This document shows positions 1-11,940 of a stretch of DNA of 64,000 nucleotides, in pieces. The translations under genes and the position numbers were made by a program. The stretch comes from Beverwykella pulmonaria (taxonomy: Eukaryota > Ascomycota > Dothideomycetes > Pleosporales > Melanommataceae). The stretch is taken from positions 272,608-336,607 of the forward strand of contig BCHH01000005.1 in NCBI GenBank assembly GCA_001599595.1, given 5' to 3'. The notes under the pieces were generated by a model. The model saw only the letters and a program-made list of their open reading frames with translations, had not been told where the DNA came from and made no database searches. Each line of letters begins with the position of its first letter. Within the stretch, counting starts at the first letter, position 1.

Positions 1-437
1 GGTCACCACGTTCGTGGTGGTGATGTGTCGCTCTTCCTTTTTCACGCTAGGGAGCAGGAGACTACCGATAGCTGCTGAGCGGCTGTCGGCATCAGTCAGT
101 CGGACGACATCCGTTTCGCTTGAGGTGCGCACGCGGTCAATGCAACCAGCGGTGATGTGGTTGAGGGATTGCTGGCGGAGATTGTCGCGGACTACGCGCA
201 GCACATCTTGAAGGTGTTGAAGGGTTCGCTTGTCTGGCGCCTTGTCGCGTGCTTCGTTGACTAGAGAAAATGTCAGTAAAGTTTACTTTGCAAGCGCTTG
301 TGAGACTTACGCTCCACTAAGAAGTTTCCCCATCCTGCACCGTCCTCCTCCCAATGAGCGCGCTGCTGCTCCTGCTGTTCCGTCCCACCGCCCGGGGCCC
401 TAGCACTAGCCAATGTGTAGTTGTTGCTTGCAGACAT
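1..437 (-). CDS. Hypothetical protein, 5' part only (runs off the left edge)
   Basis: Two exons are visible on the minus strand: 311-437 starting at the ATG at 437, and 1-260 continuing past the window edge. The intron 261-310 (50 nt) has a GTAAGT donor and a CTCTAG acceptor, and removing it keeps one open frame to the edge. The visible 129 residues start MSASNNYTLASARAPGG, are rich in Gln, Glu, Asp and Arg, and show no signal peptide or membrane segment. I do not recognise the family. The start is chosen because it is the first ATG and is followed at once by a coding-like stretch that splices cleanly. Confidence 0.6.
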
Positions 438-882
438 TGTAGCAATTTTGGGCAGTTAAATGAGAGAATGTGACAAGAATCAGGGAGGGGAATGGGTGAC
501 AAAGCTTAAAACGAGCATATGAAGCTTTGAGAAGTGAGGTGTAATGTAATAGATTAAGGAGGGTAGTTTGACAATTTGAGCAGAGGCAACTATATGAGGC
601 GGTGAAGTGAAGTGAAGTGAACAGGAAGCTGGTTAAACCCTCATACTCTCTATTATGGGCGCCGGTGAAGGCGAAGGTGAACGAAAGGCGGCGATGAGAC
701 CGTGGGATCTCCTTCCGGGCAGTCGTTGCACGCGCGAGGCCCTTGGTTTATTGGCGTTCTGGCAAGTGTGTCAGCAATCAGGAGGGAAACACAAGAAGTC
801 CTTACCTCACGATTTCTAGATGGAGATTCCTCCTTTGTTCTGCGCTCAGGTCATGGCTATGATCTTCGCACCGGTATTACAG
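438..882. other. Intergenic, upstream of the left-edge gene
   Basis: No gene recognised. It holds four tandem GTGAA units at 602-621 and otherwise looks like ordinary promoter and spacer sequence. Confidence 0.5.
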
Positions 883-1152
883 TCACCATCGTTTGGCCTG
901 ACATGCAGAATATATAGTTTGTTGCCTTTTCCGGCGCGCCCATAATTGACGAGGATGGCTCTCCTCCGTGCTCCAGATATACCCCTTATCGTCCTGGTCT
1001 CTGGGCTCAAAACCGGCGTTCAACTTCGCAAAGTCGGCTTCGCCAATGTTTACATCCCAAGCCGCGGTCGCAGGCTCCAGCATGACGTATGTGCAATTCA
1101 TGACCCCGGGAGGCTTTTTGCGGGCGGGCTTGATACTGCTGGGTACAGGCAA
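883..1152 (-). pseudogene. Possible relic of a conserved hypothetical gene
   Basis: A short minus-strand frame of about 89 codons contains a stretch (FAKLNAGFEPRDQDDKGYIW) that resembles, from memory, a motif of small uncharacterised fungal proteins in which Asp-Asp-Lys is followed by Trp. Here that position is Gly (GGG where TGG would be expected). No convincing upstream exon or downstream continuation is visible, so it is either a decayed gene or a chance frame. Low confidence. Confidence 0.2.
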
Positions 1153-1245
1153 GCCACCGAGAGTTATTGAGAACCAATGATGGAAGAACCTCGATCAAAG
1201 ATTAGGAAGCACATGAACGCCTGCGTATTCCACTAGATACCATCT

Positions 1246-2784
1246 CTACGGAGATCTCCCCGCATAATCCATGACTTGCGTCCACCGCGGCCCATCAATA
1301 TGCACTTTAACGCCCACTGTTTCAGCCTCTGGAACCAATCTCTCACATCGGGCTTTGTAAGCCTTATCCGCATTCCATGGGTTCCACACACGAATCTCTT
1401 TGAGAGAAGGCAACTGAGCGGCCTTTTTCTCTGCAAAACCTTGGAACATGGTTTCAAGAGTGCGGTCGTGCTGTTGCGGCTTCGGCTTGAACACTTGAAC
1501 CCCATCGTTCATCTCTAACTCGCCCGTGGAATTGTCACCGTCGTCATCACGTCCCCAATCTTCAGAGCTGAGGAACAGCCTCGTGACCGAAGGAGGGACT
1601 AGACCACACATCAGGAGATTGACATGAGACTGGTCTGCATCCGCTACAGAGTCCGTTCCAATACTCTCTTTGGCCTCAAGGTGGGTGGCGGACCTAATCA
1701 CGCATGTTGCAAGGTCAAGAGGGATCTCTAGCTTATGCAGACGCGGAAATTCGCGCAAGTTCGCTGTACCAAGGGCAATTTTGCCGCTAAAGTCGTGTTT
1801 TGTGATGGACAACTCTTTGAGATGGCTGCCTGCCTCCTTGCCGATGGTTGTGACAAGCTCGCAGATGTCCCAGATACGACTAAGTTGCTTTTCCGAGTGG
1901 GAGTAAACGAGCGTTCTCAGGCGCGGTGTGCAGCGCAAAAAGTGTTTCATGGCAGGACCGTCGATGTTGCTGCCACGCAAGTAGGCTACTTCCAGTGTCC
2001 AGCCTAAACTAGGCGAGAGGGATTGACATAGAGAAGAGTGTTCAGGAGCTTCGGTGTAGGATATCAAGGCGGGACCGTAGAACTTTTGGATGCGTGGAAG
2101 GGCCAGGAGCGGAGTGATTTTGTTCAGGATCAAGCCTTGCCGCGCGAACGAAAACTTCAGGGTGGTCACCAATGAGAGACTGGCATTGGTTGGAGTAGCG
2201 TTGGGTTGGCGCGCGTGGCGGACTATAGCCTCAAGAAGCTTCTCAGTTTCTGGGTCGTGAGTCCAATACCTTGGAAGAACCACAGTCTTGACGTTGGACA
2301 GCAGGGTTAAGAGAAACGAAGCAGAAGCTTGGCAGTAGCAATAGTCTTTTAGATCTCGTTTGTACTTTTCAAAGTAGTCTTGCCACTCAGTGCCTGACAA
2401 GTACTGGGAATTGGCGAACAAGTCGCGGACAGTTTCGGGACGATAGCCATATATTTCCATTCGCCAGAGGAATGGGCCGTCTGCAGGTATCCGAGAGTCC
2501 GCCTCAAAATCTGCATGCTCGATGTAGCGCGCAACAAGTGGCTCTTGAGCGATTCGGGAAATGAGCTCAAACAATAACCTGATCTTCTTTTCTCTTCCGG
2601 CGTAATCCGCTCCGGTGTAAGCGAAGTTGCGAAAGTGCAATCGGAGTTTGTTGTGTTCCCTGATTGAGGGTTTGCAAAGCGTGTGAAGCTTGTGGCACGT
2701 CAAACACAGGCTCTCAAAGCCTTCTGGAATTGCATGTTCGACAATGAGCGCGAGGAGCTCGTCGGCCAATCCAACCAAGGTCAT
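1246..2784 (-). CDS. F-box-like domain protein
   Basis: Intronless frame of 512 residues from the ATG at 2784. The N-terminus (about residues 1-45) has the pattern of a fungal F-box: LADELLALIVEHAI, then a Leu/Cys-rich helix ending CHKLHTLC. The rest is a long region with Leu-rich segments and acidic loops, typical of fungal F-box proteins whose C-terminus recruits the substrate. F-box proteins join SCF ubiquitin ligases through Skp1; the substrate here is unknown. There is no signal peptide or membrane segment. The upstream spacer is long, so it appears to have its own promoter. The F-box match is to a degenerate pattern, so the protein could instead be an unrelated Leu-rich protein. Confidence 0.65.
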   Translation of the reverse strand: MTLVGLADELLALIVEHAIPEGFESLCLTCHKLHTLCKPSIREHNKLRLHFRNFAYTGADYAGREKKIRLLFELISRIAQEPLVARYIEHADFEADSRIPADGPFLWRMEIYGYRPETVRDLFANSQYLSGTEWQDYFEKYKRDLKDYCYCQASASFLLTLLSNVKTVVLPRYWTHDPETEKLLEAIVRHARQPNATPTNASLSLVTTLKFSFARQGLILNKITPLLALPRIQKFYGPALISYTEAPEHSSLCQSLSPSLGWTLEVAYLRGSNIDGPAMKHFLRCTPRLRTLVYSHSEKQLSRIWDICELVTTIGKEAGSHLKELSITKHDFSGKIALGTANLREFPRLHKLEIPLDLATCVIRSATHLEAKESIGTDSVADADQSHVNLLMCGLVPPSVTRLFLSSEDWGRDDDGDNSTGELEMNDGVQVFKPKPQQHDRTLETMFQGFAEKKAAQLPSLKEIRVWNPWNADKAYKARCERLVPEAETVGVKVHIDGPRWTQVMDYAGRSP

Positions 2785-4968
2785 GGCGACGTTGCAGACG
2801 ACTTCGTGAAAGCGAGGACCTTGGTAGCAGTGGGATATTCAAAGTCTAGTTAAGCGCACAGTGTCAAGCTGAAACTTTGGGGTCCTGCGATATGTATAGC
2901 AGACGTTGTTCCGTGCTGAAGTCATGCTTCTGGGACAGAGCCTGCTGGAAGACTTAGCGACCGAGGAATGGAGTCTATTGGATGGATGTTGGCGCGCGCG
3001 TGTGTGTTGGAATATCTAAGACCCGCTTTCCGTAAACAGTCGACCATACAGAAGAAGAAATCCAAGAAATCGTGTCGCGGACGAAAAGGGAAGGAGCGGT
3101 TGGAAATCCAGAACGTCGTGGAGGAAGAAGATGATGAGACTGATGCATGAATTAGAAAAGAGATGATAACAAAGGCCAGAAGCATCAACGTAGAACACTG
3201 AAGATCAGGAGCGAGCGTAACAGCAACGACAAGAGGAGCCAGTGGATACATTCTCCCAATACATAGCTCAGGATCCTCTAATACCCGACCAGCTTGGTCA
3301 CTTCCACCACATGATCGAGTTCAAATATATCGTAATGAAGGCGGCGTCTGAAGAAGGGGCACATTTACGGTTGGCAAACATCGCCGGCACGGTTCAAAAG
3401 CTTGCTTCGAGCATTAGCTCGTGAACGCTGACGGTTATATAAGGACAGGGCGCAGATTAAGGAAAAGGACGTCCGCTGAAAGACCAAATTCAATAGTGCA
3501 CTACCGACTTAATAGTTCGCATTCTCTAGGAAATTGGATAAACTTCTCGATTCTTTTCTCATAAACTAAAGACTATCACCGGTTTTTGAGGGTCTTCTAG
3601 CATGTGTACGCAATTCAAATGAATCTCGAAGCGAAGTTGGAGGGCTGGATCTATACCACGACTGGAATGTAACGGAGGCCACCCTCACCGCCCTGGTCTG
3701 ATCATTAGGAGAGCACTCGGCCCATCTAATCCTTGTCCTATCCTATCAAGAGAGTTGAAAAATATGTGGCATATAGTAAGGCAGACTCCAATCCAGGTGT
3801 TGTCAGAGATGTACCTCTAAATCGCCGAACGGATGGGGTCACAGAGACTGAGAAATTGGATTCACAATGATAAGATTCCACGACAGCGACTGACCATTTA
3901 CCGTCACGCTAGGTATTGCCAAAGTGCCACTTACTCTACACGTCAGTCCTGCTCAGAGCGGTGGCATCATGCTGGCCTTGTAAAGAGACAGGCAGACGGA
4001 AAGGGAGTTCTTTGCAAGAGCCTAGCACATTGTATTTTATGAATGTTTGCCTGGAGTATGCCGGTATGCTACAAATAGATATCAAACAATTTTATCGGGC
4101 AGTCTTTAGTGGGTTGGTTCCGGTGTTGGTTCTTGGACATGGCGCTTATCGCACTGAATTCGTGGAGTACCAAAGACGGGTGCTGGGAGAACAGAAACTG
4201 TGCCACACGAGAAATTCACTCAAATCAGTCCAAGATAGCGGTAGTTACGCGAGAGCTGCGCATGTAGACCCTGAACCCGTGGACTTTCCGTGAGTAATAC
4301 CCAACCATATGTCCCAAGAGAACCGCGAAGAGCACATCACGTAGCCGACAGCCTCTTCAGGAAGGAGAGCTTACTGTCAATTTACTGCGCTTTCGTCGAC
4401 GCGCGTCGTGGGCAATGTAGTACTGGAAGTACCTCGTATTGAACTCCTCCAGGCTTTGACAGGGACAACAAAAGGTTAAGTTGAAATTGAAATTGAATGC
4501 CGGGTGGCCGTCCATTGCAGGATGAGGCACAGTTTTACGCCGTCACCTTAGACAGCGGGGGCAGTGAAGACCTAATGGGCCATGATGATCGTGATGGAGG
4601 CGAAGATTAAAGAGTTTGCCTTAAATTATGCAGTGGTCTATGCGCGATATTAGCCTCATTTGGCGCCTTACACAGCCTCTTTCTGCCAATCCTCCTAACA
4701 CCAATAAACACTGCCATACTCGGATACGGTTCCTGTGCAGCTCGGAATGCTCACGCATTGGCTCCTTGGGCGTGTGTCATGCTGTTTGAAACGCATCGGC
4801 CCCGATCCATTACGCTGGCCATACTCCGCCCTCCACGATGGATCTTCAATATTCTTGGAAGGCAGACTGCGACCGTTTCGAAGTGGGTCTGTTATTAACG
4901 GCGCATCTGCATTTTTTTCTCTCGAAGGCTCATCTTTTGTTTGATTCGAAGTTGCATCGCAAGCCATC
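2785..4968. other. Intergenic between F-box and ABC transporter genes
   Basis: About 2.2 kb with only short overlapping frames. Those at 2922-3251 (minus) and 2968-3150 (plus) overlap in a biased-composition stretch and neither has splice partners or a recognisable domain. I see no gene here. Confidence 0.5.
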
Positions 4969-7900
4969 ATGAATCTGTTTCTTCGGCAGATTTGGGCGCT
5001 CATACGCAAAAACCTTCTTATCATCTGCGTGCGGAGGCCGGTCTCGACATTTATTCGCGCGCTCGCTCTCCCGCTCATTGTCGTGCTAGTAGTTGCATAT
5101 AGTAAGAACTTCTTCGCCTCTTCTCAGCACTGGGGAATCTCTTCGCCTCACTCAGTAAGCCACAGAGTGCTTTCCATGTCTTCCCACCTGCTAACTCTTC
5201 AAGATTCGATCGCTCAAGGATGGACTGGCAGCAAGTTCCAGGCACAACGTCGTTGGATTCGTCGACAATGGTATGAAAGGCGGAGCCGTTGCGTCGGTCA
5301 TCGATTCGCTGTCACAAACGATAAAGGAAGCCGGGAAGACGCCAAAGACTTACGCGAACTCGAATGATCTTGTGCAAGATTGCGTAGCCGATACGAAGGG
5401 GTCATCGCCCTGCTATGGTGCAGTCCTGTTCTGGTCTAGTCCTGACGAAGGAACCAACGCCAGCGCTAAGGGAACTTGGAATTACACACTTCGTGCAGAC
5501 GACTCTGCATCGAATGGAGCACCCGACGTTACGAAGTCCGCGAACGGCGCCGAAGTCTACCTTCTTCCCCTCCAACGAGCTATCGACAGTGAGATCATAT
5601 CGCGATCACAAACAGACAACACCTCGGCACTACCACCAACTGACGATGTACTGTTTACCCGCCAGACTCAGGCTGCTCTTCTCAAAGGGAGGGATGGTAA
5701 CTACTTGGCTCTATGCATTTACTTATTTGGAGCAATCTTTTCATTCGCCATGGTGGGAATTGTCTACCATATGACGTCTTTTGTTGCCTCAGAGCGCGAA
5801 TTGGGGATGAGTAGCCTGATCGATACGATGATACCCGGTGGATCCAACATCCGAGCACAGCTCGCCCGACAGATATCGACGTACATCTCCTTTGTGGTGG
5901 TGTACTTTCCATCCTGGATCACTGTTGGTGTCGTTCTTTCCGTAGTGGTTTTCCCACACACCTCACGCGGTATTCCGGTCTGGTACCATGTTTTATCCGG
6001 TCTCGCATTCTGTTCGTTCTCTCTTTTTGGATGCTCATTCTTCAAGAAAGCCCAGCTCAGTGGATCCATCATGGTAGTTATTGCGCTCGTTACCGCTATC
6101 CTTCCGCAAGTTCTCTACGAGCAAAGTCATACAACCTGCCTCATCCTTAGTCTCATATTCCCATCTGCAAACTACACCTACTTCATCACTGGCTTGGCAA
6201 CGTTCGAGGCGGGTAACGGGGCCTTCAACGGTCTGCTGAAGGTAAAGGTAGATCTAATGCGGGCTGTGCCCAATTTAGTACTTGCGGGTCAAGAAGCAGA
6301 AGAAGCATCGGGCGCAAAGTGGAGAGTCAAGCTGTATCTCTACTGCATCTTCCTTGTCCTTCAAATCGTGGTCTACCCCATTCTAGCCTTCTTCTTGGAA
6401 CAGGCACTCTTCTCAAAGACCTCTTCTAACCGAGCATTCGTGGCACCGAAAATCGCGGATGCTCCTACTGTTACTCTATCCGGCTTTTGCAAAACATACA
6501 GGGCCAATATCTTAGGTAAGATATTCAAGCGCAGCAAAGATGTCCAAGCCGTACTGGGCATCGACATGAACGCCTACCAGGGACAGATTCTTTGCCTCCT
6601 TGGACCCAATGGGAGTGGAAAGTCAACGACGCTTAACTGTAGGTTATACTCAGGGTACAAGTTTTAGGTTCTGCTACAATATATAGTTGAGACTCTTTTA
6701 AGACAGTGTCTCGGACAACCCCTACAGCAGAACCTATAAACTAGCCCAAATCTCTGAACCGCTCGAACATTTACTGATCTTTTACCCCCAATGTAGGCAT
6801 AGCTGGTCAACAGAAGGTCACTTCCGGAAATATCAGCATCGACCCAAGTGGAGGCATCGGCTATGCACCGCAAGCAAACGTCATTTGGTAAGCCTGCCCT
6901 CATTTTCTCACAGCCGTTTCTAATACTCTCCAGGCCAGATCTCACCGTCTCAGAGCACATTCAGATTTTCAGCAATTTGAAATGTACATCAGCCGTCAAT
7001 GCCGAAGTCGTCTCTGATCTTGTCCGAATGTGCGATTTGGGGAAGAAGTTGCCGTTTAAGGCAAAGACGCTGTCCGGAGGCCAAAAAAGGAAGCTGCAAT
7101 TGGCCATGATGTTCGCAGGTGGTAGCAAAGTGTGCTGCGTTGACGAAGTCTCTACTGGTCTCGACCCGATCTCTCGACGAAGAATTTGGGAGATCCTACT
7201 AGCAGAGCGCGAAAAACGTACCATTATCATGACAACCCATTTCCTTGACGAGGCAGATTTCCTCGCCGACAACATCGCCATCATGTACAAGGGACTGATA
7301 AAGGCCTCGGGAACGGCATCAACTCTAAAGAACTCGTATGGCAATGGGTACACGATCAAACTGCCTCAAAATGTCCATCTCGACATCACACTTTCCGGCC
7401 CAGTAGAGAAAGAGACAGCACGCCACCAGATCGTCTATCGCGTCCCTACCGCTGCCCTCGCTGCAGAGCTCGTGGAGTTTCTCGAAGCACATAATGTTCA
7501 GGATTACACTGTTTCGGGCCCGACGTTTGAAGAATTATTTTTAAAAGTAACTGGAGATACCATACATTCCAGTGAGACCTCCTCCTCTTCCTCTAATCAT
7601 GACAATGTACAAGACGACTCGGTGCCGGTGATTGCGGGCGGAGGTCAAGAACTGCTCGACGGCCGACCCATATCCGCATTCAAGCAGTGGTGGATCCTCT
7701 TCTGCAAACGATTTCGAATCCTCAGGCGCAGGTACATTCCCTATTTTGTCGCAGTCGCCTTCGCCATCGCTGGCGCCGCGGTAGCTCCGCTGTTGATCAA
7801 GAGCTTCAATTATCCAATGGAATGCCCGAAAGCGAGCGATGCTGTTCATGATTGGAGCTACAGGTCGGACTTCGCTACTGCAGGCCCTGGAAGCTACACG

Positions 7901-10081
7901 AAGTACGTTTTTGGACCGGCACATAAGCTTGATGAGAAGCGATTGGCAGTCATGACCAATGTGTATTCCGTCAAGCATGTCAGTTACGATGACTATTCCG
8001 GCTACTCGAACGTTACACAACTCAAAGATCAACTGATACTCGTGGACACGCTCGAGCAGTTCAAAAATATCATAGACATTGCTCAGTCCTCAGGAGGAGG
8101 ACTCTTACCCGGGTACGGGGATGGAACGTATCAGGATGGAGGTGTATGGGTAGGAGATGACTCTAATGGGCCGGCGGTTGTCTTCAACGCACAGAACACT
8201 GATTCAGCAGTTGCCATGCAGAATTTCTTGAACGTTGTTCTGACCGGAGTTCCGATTTCCACCGCTTATTTATCTCTCCCAACGGTATATATCCCATCGG
8301 TCTTCGATTTTAAACCTCTGTTGTTCATCCTCTATTATGGGCTCATATCGGCTGCCTACCCGGCGTTCTTCGCTTTGTACCCGACCAACGAACGCATCTC
8401 CAATGTTCGGTCTATGCAGTACTCGAATGGCATCCGTCCCCTTCCGCTTTGGCTGTCTCATCTCGCCTTCGATGGCATATTCATTCTTATCATCAGCGTT
8501 GTAGCGGTCGCTCTTATCTCGATATCTACTCCCATATGGGTCGGTCTTGGATACATTTTTGTCATTTTGTTCCTATATGGCATCGTCGCCGCACTTCTTA
8601 GCTACATGATATCCATGTTCGCTAAATCACCTGTAACAGCTTGGTTGTAAGTCTTCCCGTCCCCTCATCTATTGATGAGTGGCTAACATGATAACAGCAT
8701 GATCGCCTTCGGCCAAGTAGTCTTGTACTTTGCTTTCTTCGGGGGACTCATTGGCATCCAGTCCAAAGCCGCTTACGTGGATTTGGAAGGCCAGGTTAAC
8801 TCGTTGTATTTCGGGCTTGGGATAATATCTCCAGTCGTAAACTTGGAGAGAGCATTCGTTATCGGGCTTCAGCAGTTCGCGACGTTGTGCAATCACCACA
8901 GTCTCGGGTCTATCTACCTGTTCGGAGGACCGATCATGTACCTTGTGCTCCAGATCATCATCCTGTTCACTTTCCTCTTGTGGTGGGACAGCTCCTTCAC
9001 GCTACCCTCCTTCGCCTCGCGCAAATCCACCAACGACCCCGAAGCCACCGAATTGACCTCAACAGACATAATGGAAGAACTCAAACGTCTTACATCTACA
9101 ACCACTGACCTTCGCGTTGAGTCAGTGACCAAATCCTTCGGCAAGAACGTCGCGGTTGAAAATGTGACTTTCGCGGTTCAAACCTCTGAGATCTTTGCTC
9201 TTCTAGGTCCCAATGGCGCTGGGAAGAGCACCCTCATCTCGATGATCCGCGGCGATATCAAGCCCTCAACCTCAAACTCATCCATCCATATCGCCAACCA
9301 CTCAATCCTTACCTCTCCCATCGCGGCCCGCGCAAACCTAGGCGTTTGCCCGCAATTCGATTCGGCCGACGTCCTCACCGTGACCGAAACACTCCGCTTC
9401 TTCGCCAAAACGCGAGGTGTCAGCAATATAGACCACAACGTTGCGATCGTGATCTCAGCATGTGGTCTCGAGGCATGGGCCCACCAACTCGCGCATAAGC
9501 TCTCCGGCGGTACAAAACGCAAGCTCTCTCTCGCTGTTGCTTTGGTTGGGAATCCCCGTGTGTTAGTGTTGGATGAGCCGAGCTCAGCGCTCGATGCGAA
9601 TGCGAAGAGGAACATGTGGCATACACTGCAGAGCGTTAGCAAGGGTAGAAGTGTCGTGCTTACAACGCACTCCATGGAAGAAGCAGACGCTCTCGCAGAC
9701 CGTATCGGCATTGTGTCGTCACGTATGCTCGCCATCGGTGGCCGCGAGGCCCTAAAGAAGCGTGCCGGTGACGCATTCCACATACATCTCGTGTCACGCT
9801 CCGCGCCCCGGACCTCCCCTGAGGAACTGCAGCTCATGAAGCATTGGATTTCAGAAACTTTTCCTGGGGCAACTGTAAGTCGCGAGACACAAGGCGGACA
9901 GCTGAGGTTCGAAGTCCCAGCAGACGGGTATAATTTTGGCGGACTGCTCCGGACGTTGGAGGCAGCGAAGGGAGATCTGGGCGTTGAGTTTTATAGCGTC
10001 GGGAAGGCGACGCTAGATGAGGTGTTTGAGAATATTGTTAAGAGATACGGAGATAATGAGCGCCAGGAGAAGTATAATTGA
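4969..10081 (+). CDS. ABC-A family full-length ABC transporter
   Basis: Five exons: 4969-5154, 5204-6638, 6797-6887, 6934-8646, 8698-10081, encoding 1,602 residues. The layout is TMD-NBD-TMD-NBD. Residues 20-45 form a first membrane span, with a loop to about 210 and a membrane block after it. NBD1 has Walker A GPNGSGKST (about 530, cut by intron 2), signature LSGGQKRK (about 617) and Walker B ending CCVDEVSTGLD, with Val where Pro is usual. The second TMD follows with its own large loop. NBD2 has GPNGAGKST (about 1313), LSGGTKRK (about 1410), VLVLDEPSSALD and a TTHSMEEAD H-loop. ABC-A proteins mostly move lipids across membranes using ATP; the substrate here cannot be told. Introns of 49, 158, 46 and 51 nt all keep frame, the 46-nt one restoring IWPDLTVSE. 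Confidence 0.93.
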
Positions 10082-10585
10082 AACGTATCGAGGGAGAATT
10101 TGGAGACAAGGTTATAATAGAGACCTGCATAGAGCTCATAGTATTATTTACATTTTTAGAAAGACTAGAGTTACAACAGAGTGATATTGAAGTTCCTCAA
10201 TTTCTCAGCAAGAGGTATGCCGAGTCATTGACAATATACGTACGTTGCAGGCGGTTGCAGGTGGTTGTGGGTGAGTGTAATAGTGAGGAAGTGAGAGTTG
10301 TTGACAACGTTTGTAGTAACCTACCTCAAACGATCAAAATTTAGCCGAGGCTTGGCACGCGGCTAGAGTGTTGTTCTGCGGTGAGAATAAGGCTTCCTCG
10401 TGATCAAGCGTTAGTGTGCAGCACATATAAATGTCTGGGCTTACGGAGATTGCAGTGGTGCTGGGGTTCGCGCTTCTGACATTGCTCAATTTCGCAATAA
10501 CGGTTAAATCACATTGTATACGTTTGTTCGACCCCACCGCGAAGACTGTTGCGAATAGATCTCAAATACCATACACGTTGACAGA
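10082..10585 (+). other. Intergenic; terminator and promoter space
   Basis: It separates the ABC transporter from the next plus-strand gene. No coding sequence, hairpin or RNA gene recognised. Confidence 0.5.
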
Positions 10586-11620
10586 ATGACCACTACAACC
10601 CCGCGGGTCGAGGTCAAACTCAAGGCTCCAGGAACGTGTTACCTCTCAAACGAACCTCCCTTCTATTTCATTCTTGATAGTAGGCTCTCCGACAGTGCAG
10701 AGCGAGCGATCTTTCTTGAAGATGGCTTCGCGGGTTCTCGAGATTACCAGCCCATCAACGCAAACCGGGTCATCCAGTGTTTCGACTATGAAACTGGCGA
10801 ACAAGTACAGGTCCTCCACCAAGGCAACCAGCCTGTCTTTTCCAACAGTGGCTACAGCCGATTTACGACATCCAACCGCCGTGAGCCTTACGACCTACCA
10901 TTCATAACCTCCTCGCTCCGGCCAGGTAGAAAGTACATACTGCGCTTCAAGCCGACAACCTCAATCTCGCACTGGCCGGCTAGTGTAAAGGATACTTTAA
11001 ACTCTCTTGCCGGGGTATATAGCAGCTCAGTTTCTACGCCAGACATTCCTGCGCTGTCCACACAAGCCATACTCTGGGAGGCTGCTGACGGCAATGACAC
11101 GATTATCTTCAAAACCCGGAGCTTACAACCAAGCACACCAAATGTCACTGTCTCTCTATCAGCGCCATCAACATGCTCCTTATCCAAGCCTTTTCTATTC
11201 ACGCTCACGTTCTCGACAGACGCTGAATATCCTATCACTGTCCTTGCAGATCGCTCGTTCGTTAAGTCCGTGTATTCTGATATCAACATCCGAGACTCCA
11301 CTTCGCGTGTCCAAGACGCACCCAATATTATCGTTTGTCGCGACGATGATGAAGAACAAAGACAAAAATTCCTAAGACTCAAAGGGGCCTTCACAGAGCA
11401 CCGGGAGCTGAATATTAGTGACCCGTTCTGGGAGGAATTGAAGCCGGAGGTTGGAAAGGAGTATATTCTTAGACATTTACCAGGGACGTGGTGGTGGACA
11501 GACGAATCGATTGACGAAGTCATGACTTATCTCAGATCAAAGAGCAGTCTTGGTTTGGCATACACGAACTGCATCAAGTTTGTGAGCGCAGGTGAAGTGA
11601 GATTCAAGGTAGTAGAGTAG
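10586..11620 (+). CDS. Hypothetical protein with two related beta-rich halves
   Basis: Intronless, 344 residues from the ATG at 10586. No signal peptide, membrane segment or named domain is recognised. The two halves look like a duplicated unit: the first opens VEVKLKAPGTCYLSNEPPF and ends KYILRFKP; the second opens VTVSLSAPSTCSLSKPF and ends EYILRHLPGTWWW. Each unit is about 150 residues with alternating hydrophobic strands, which suggests a beta-sandwich fold. Such proteins are scattered in ascomycetes and usually annotated hypothetical. It lies about 500 bp downstream of the transporter on the same strand, without an evident functional link. Confidence 0.75.
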   Translation: MTTTTPRVEVKLKAPGTCYLSNEPPFYFILDSRLSDSAERAIFLEDGFAGSRDYQPINANRVIQCFDYETGEQVQVLHQGNQPVFSNSGYSRFTTSNRREPYDLPFITSSLRPGRKYILRFKPTTSISHWPASVKDTLNSLAGVYSSSVSTPDIPALSTQAILWEAADGNDTIIFKTRSLQPSTPNVTVSLSAPSTCSLSKPFLFTLTFSTDAEYPITVLADRSFVKSVYSDINIRDSTSRVQDAPNIIVCRDDDEEQRQKFLRLKGAFTEHRELNISDPFWEELKPEVGKEYILRHLPGTWWWTDESIDEVMTYLRSKSSLGLAYTNCIKFVSAGEVRFKVVE

Positions 11621-11639
11621 ATCTAGGCAGACTTAGACT

Positions 11640-11940
11640 CTGCACGCAGCTACATAGAGGCTTTTTAAAGTCACCCAGTCCCGTGATATTTTCTTCAAAC
11701 ATGCTCTCGTACTCATCCGACATTTCAGGTGCAAAGCGCGGTCGGAAGATGTAGGGCCCCTGATACAAGAAACCGCGGGTGTATTCCCAGGGAAGTTGTT
11801 GGTGAAATATGCATTCATGGAGTTCCAGCAATACCCTTGATTGTTGTCGGCTTTGTACACCCACGGCTGTATGAATACGCTATTTTCTTTCCTCTCCTCA
11901 AAGATTTCTTTGCATGGGAGTGGCGAGTGTTTGACTCATT
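11640..11940 (-). pseudogene. Frame-broken gene fragment of unknown family
   Basis: Two minus-strand frames give coding-like sequence that switches part-way. One (higher coordinates) reads through VYKADNNQGYCWNSMNAYF; the other (lower coordinates) continues with RGFLYQGPYIFRPRFAPEMS and ends at a stop at 11604. A single indel near 11775 would join them. There is no start codon context or splice partner. I read this as the relic of a decayed gene; no family is recognised. Confidence 0.35.

Noticed and set aside
2922..3251. Overlapping frames on both strands (109 codons minus, 60 codons plus) with Ser-rich or Lys-rich runs
   Set aside because: Composition comes from a purine-rich tract; no domain, no splice partners, and each is a shadow of the other.
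9178..9837. 219-codon minus-strand frame inside the ABC transporter
   Set aside because: Antisense shadow of the NBD2 exon, which has clear motifs on the plus strand.
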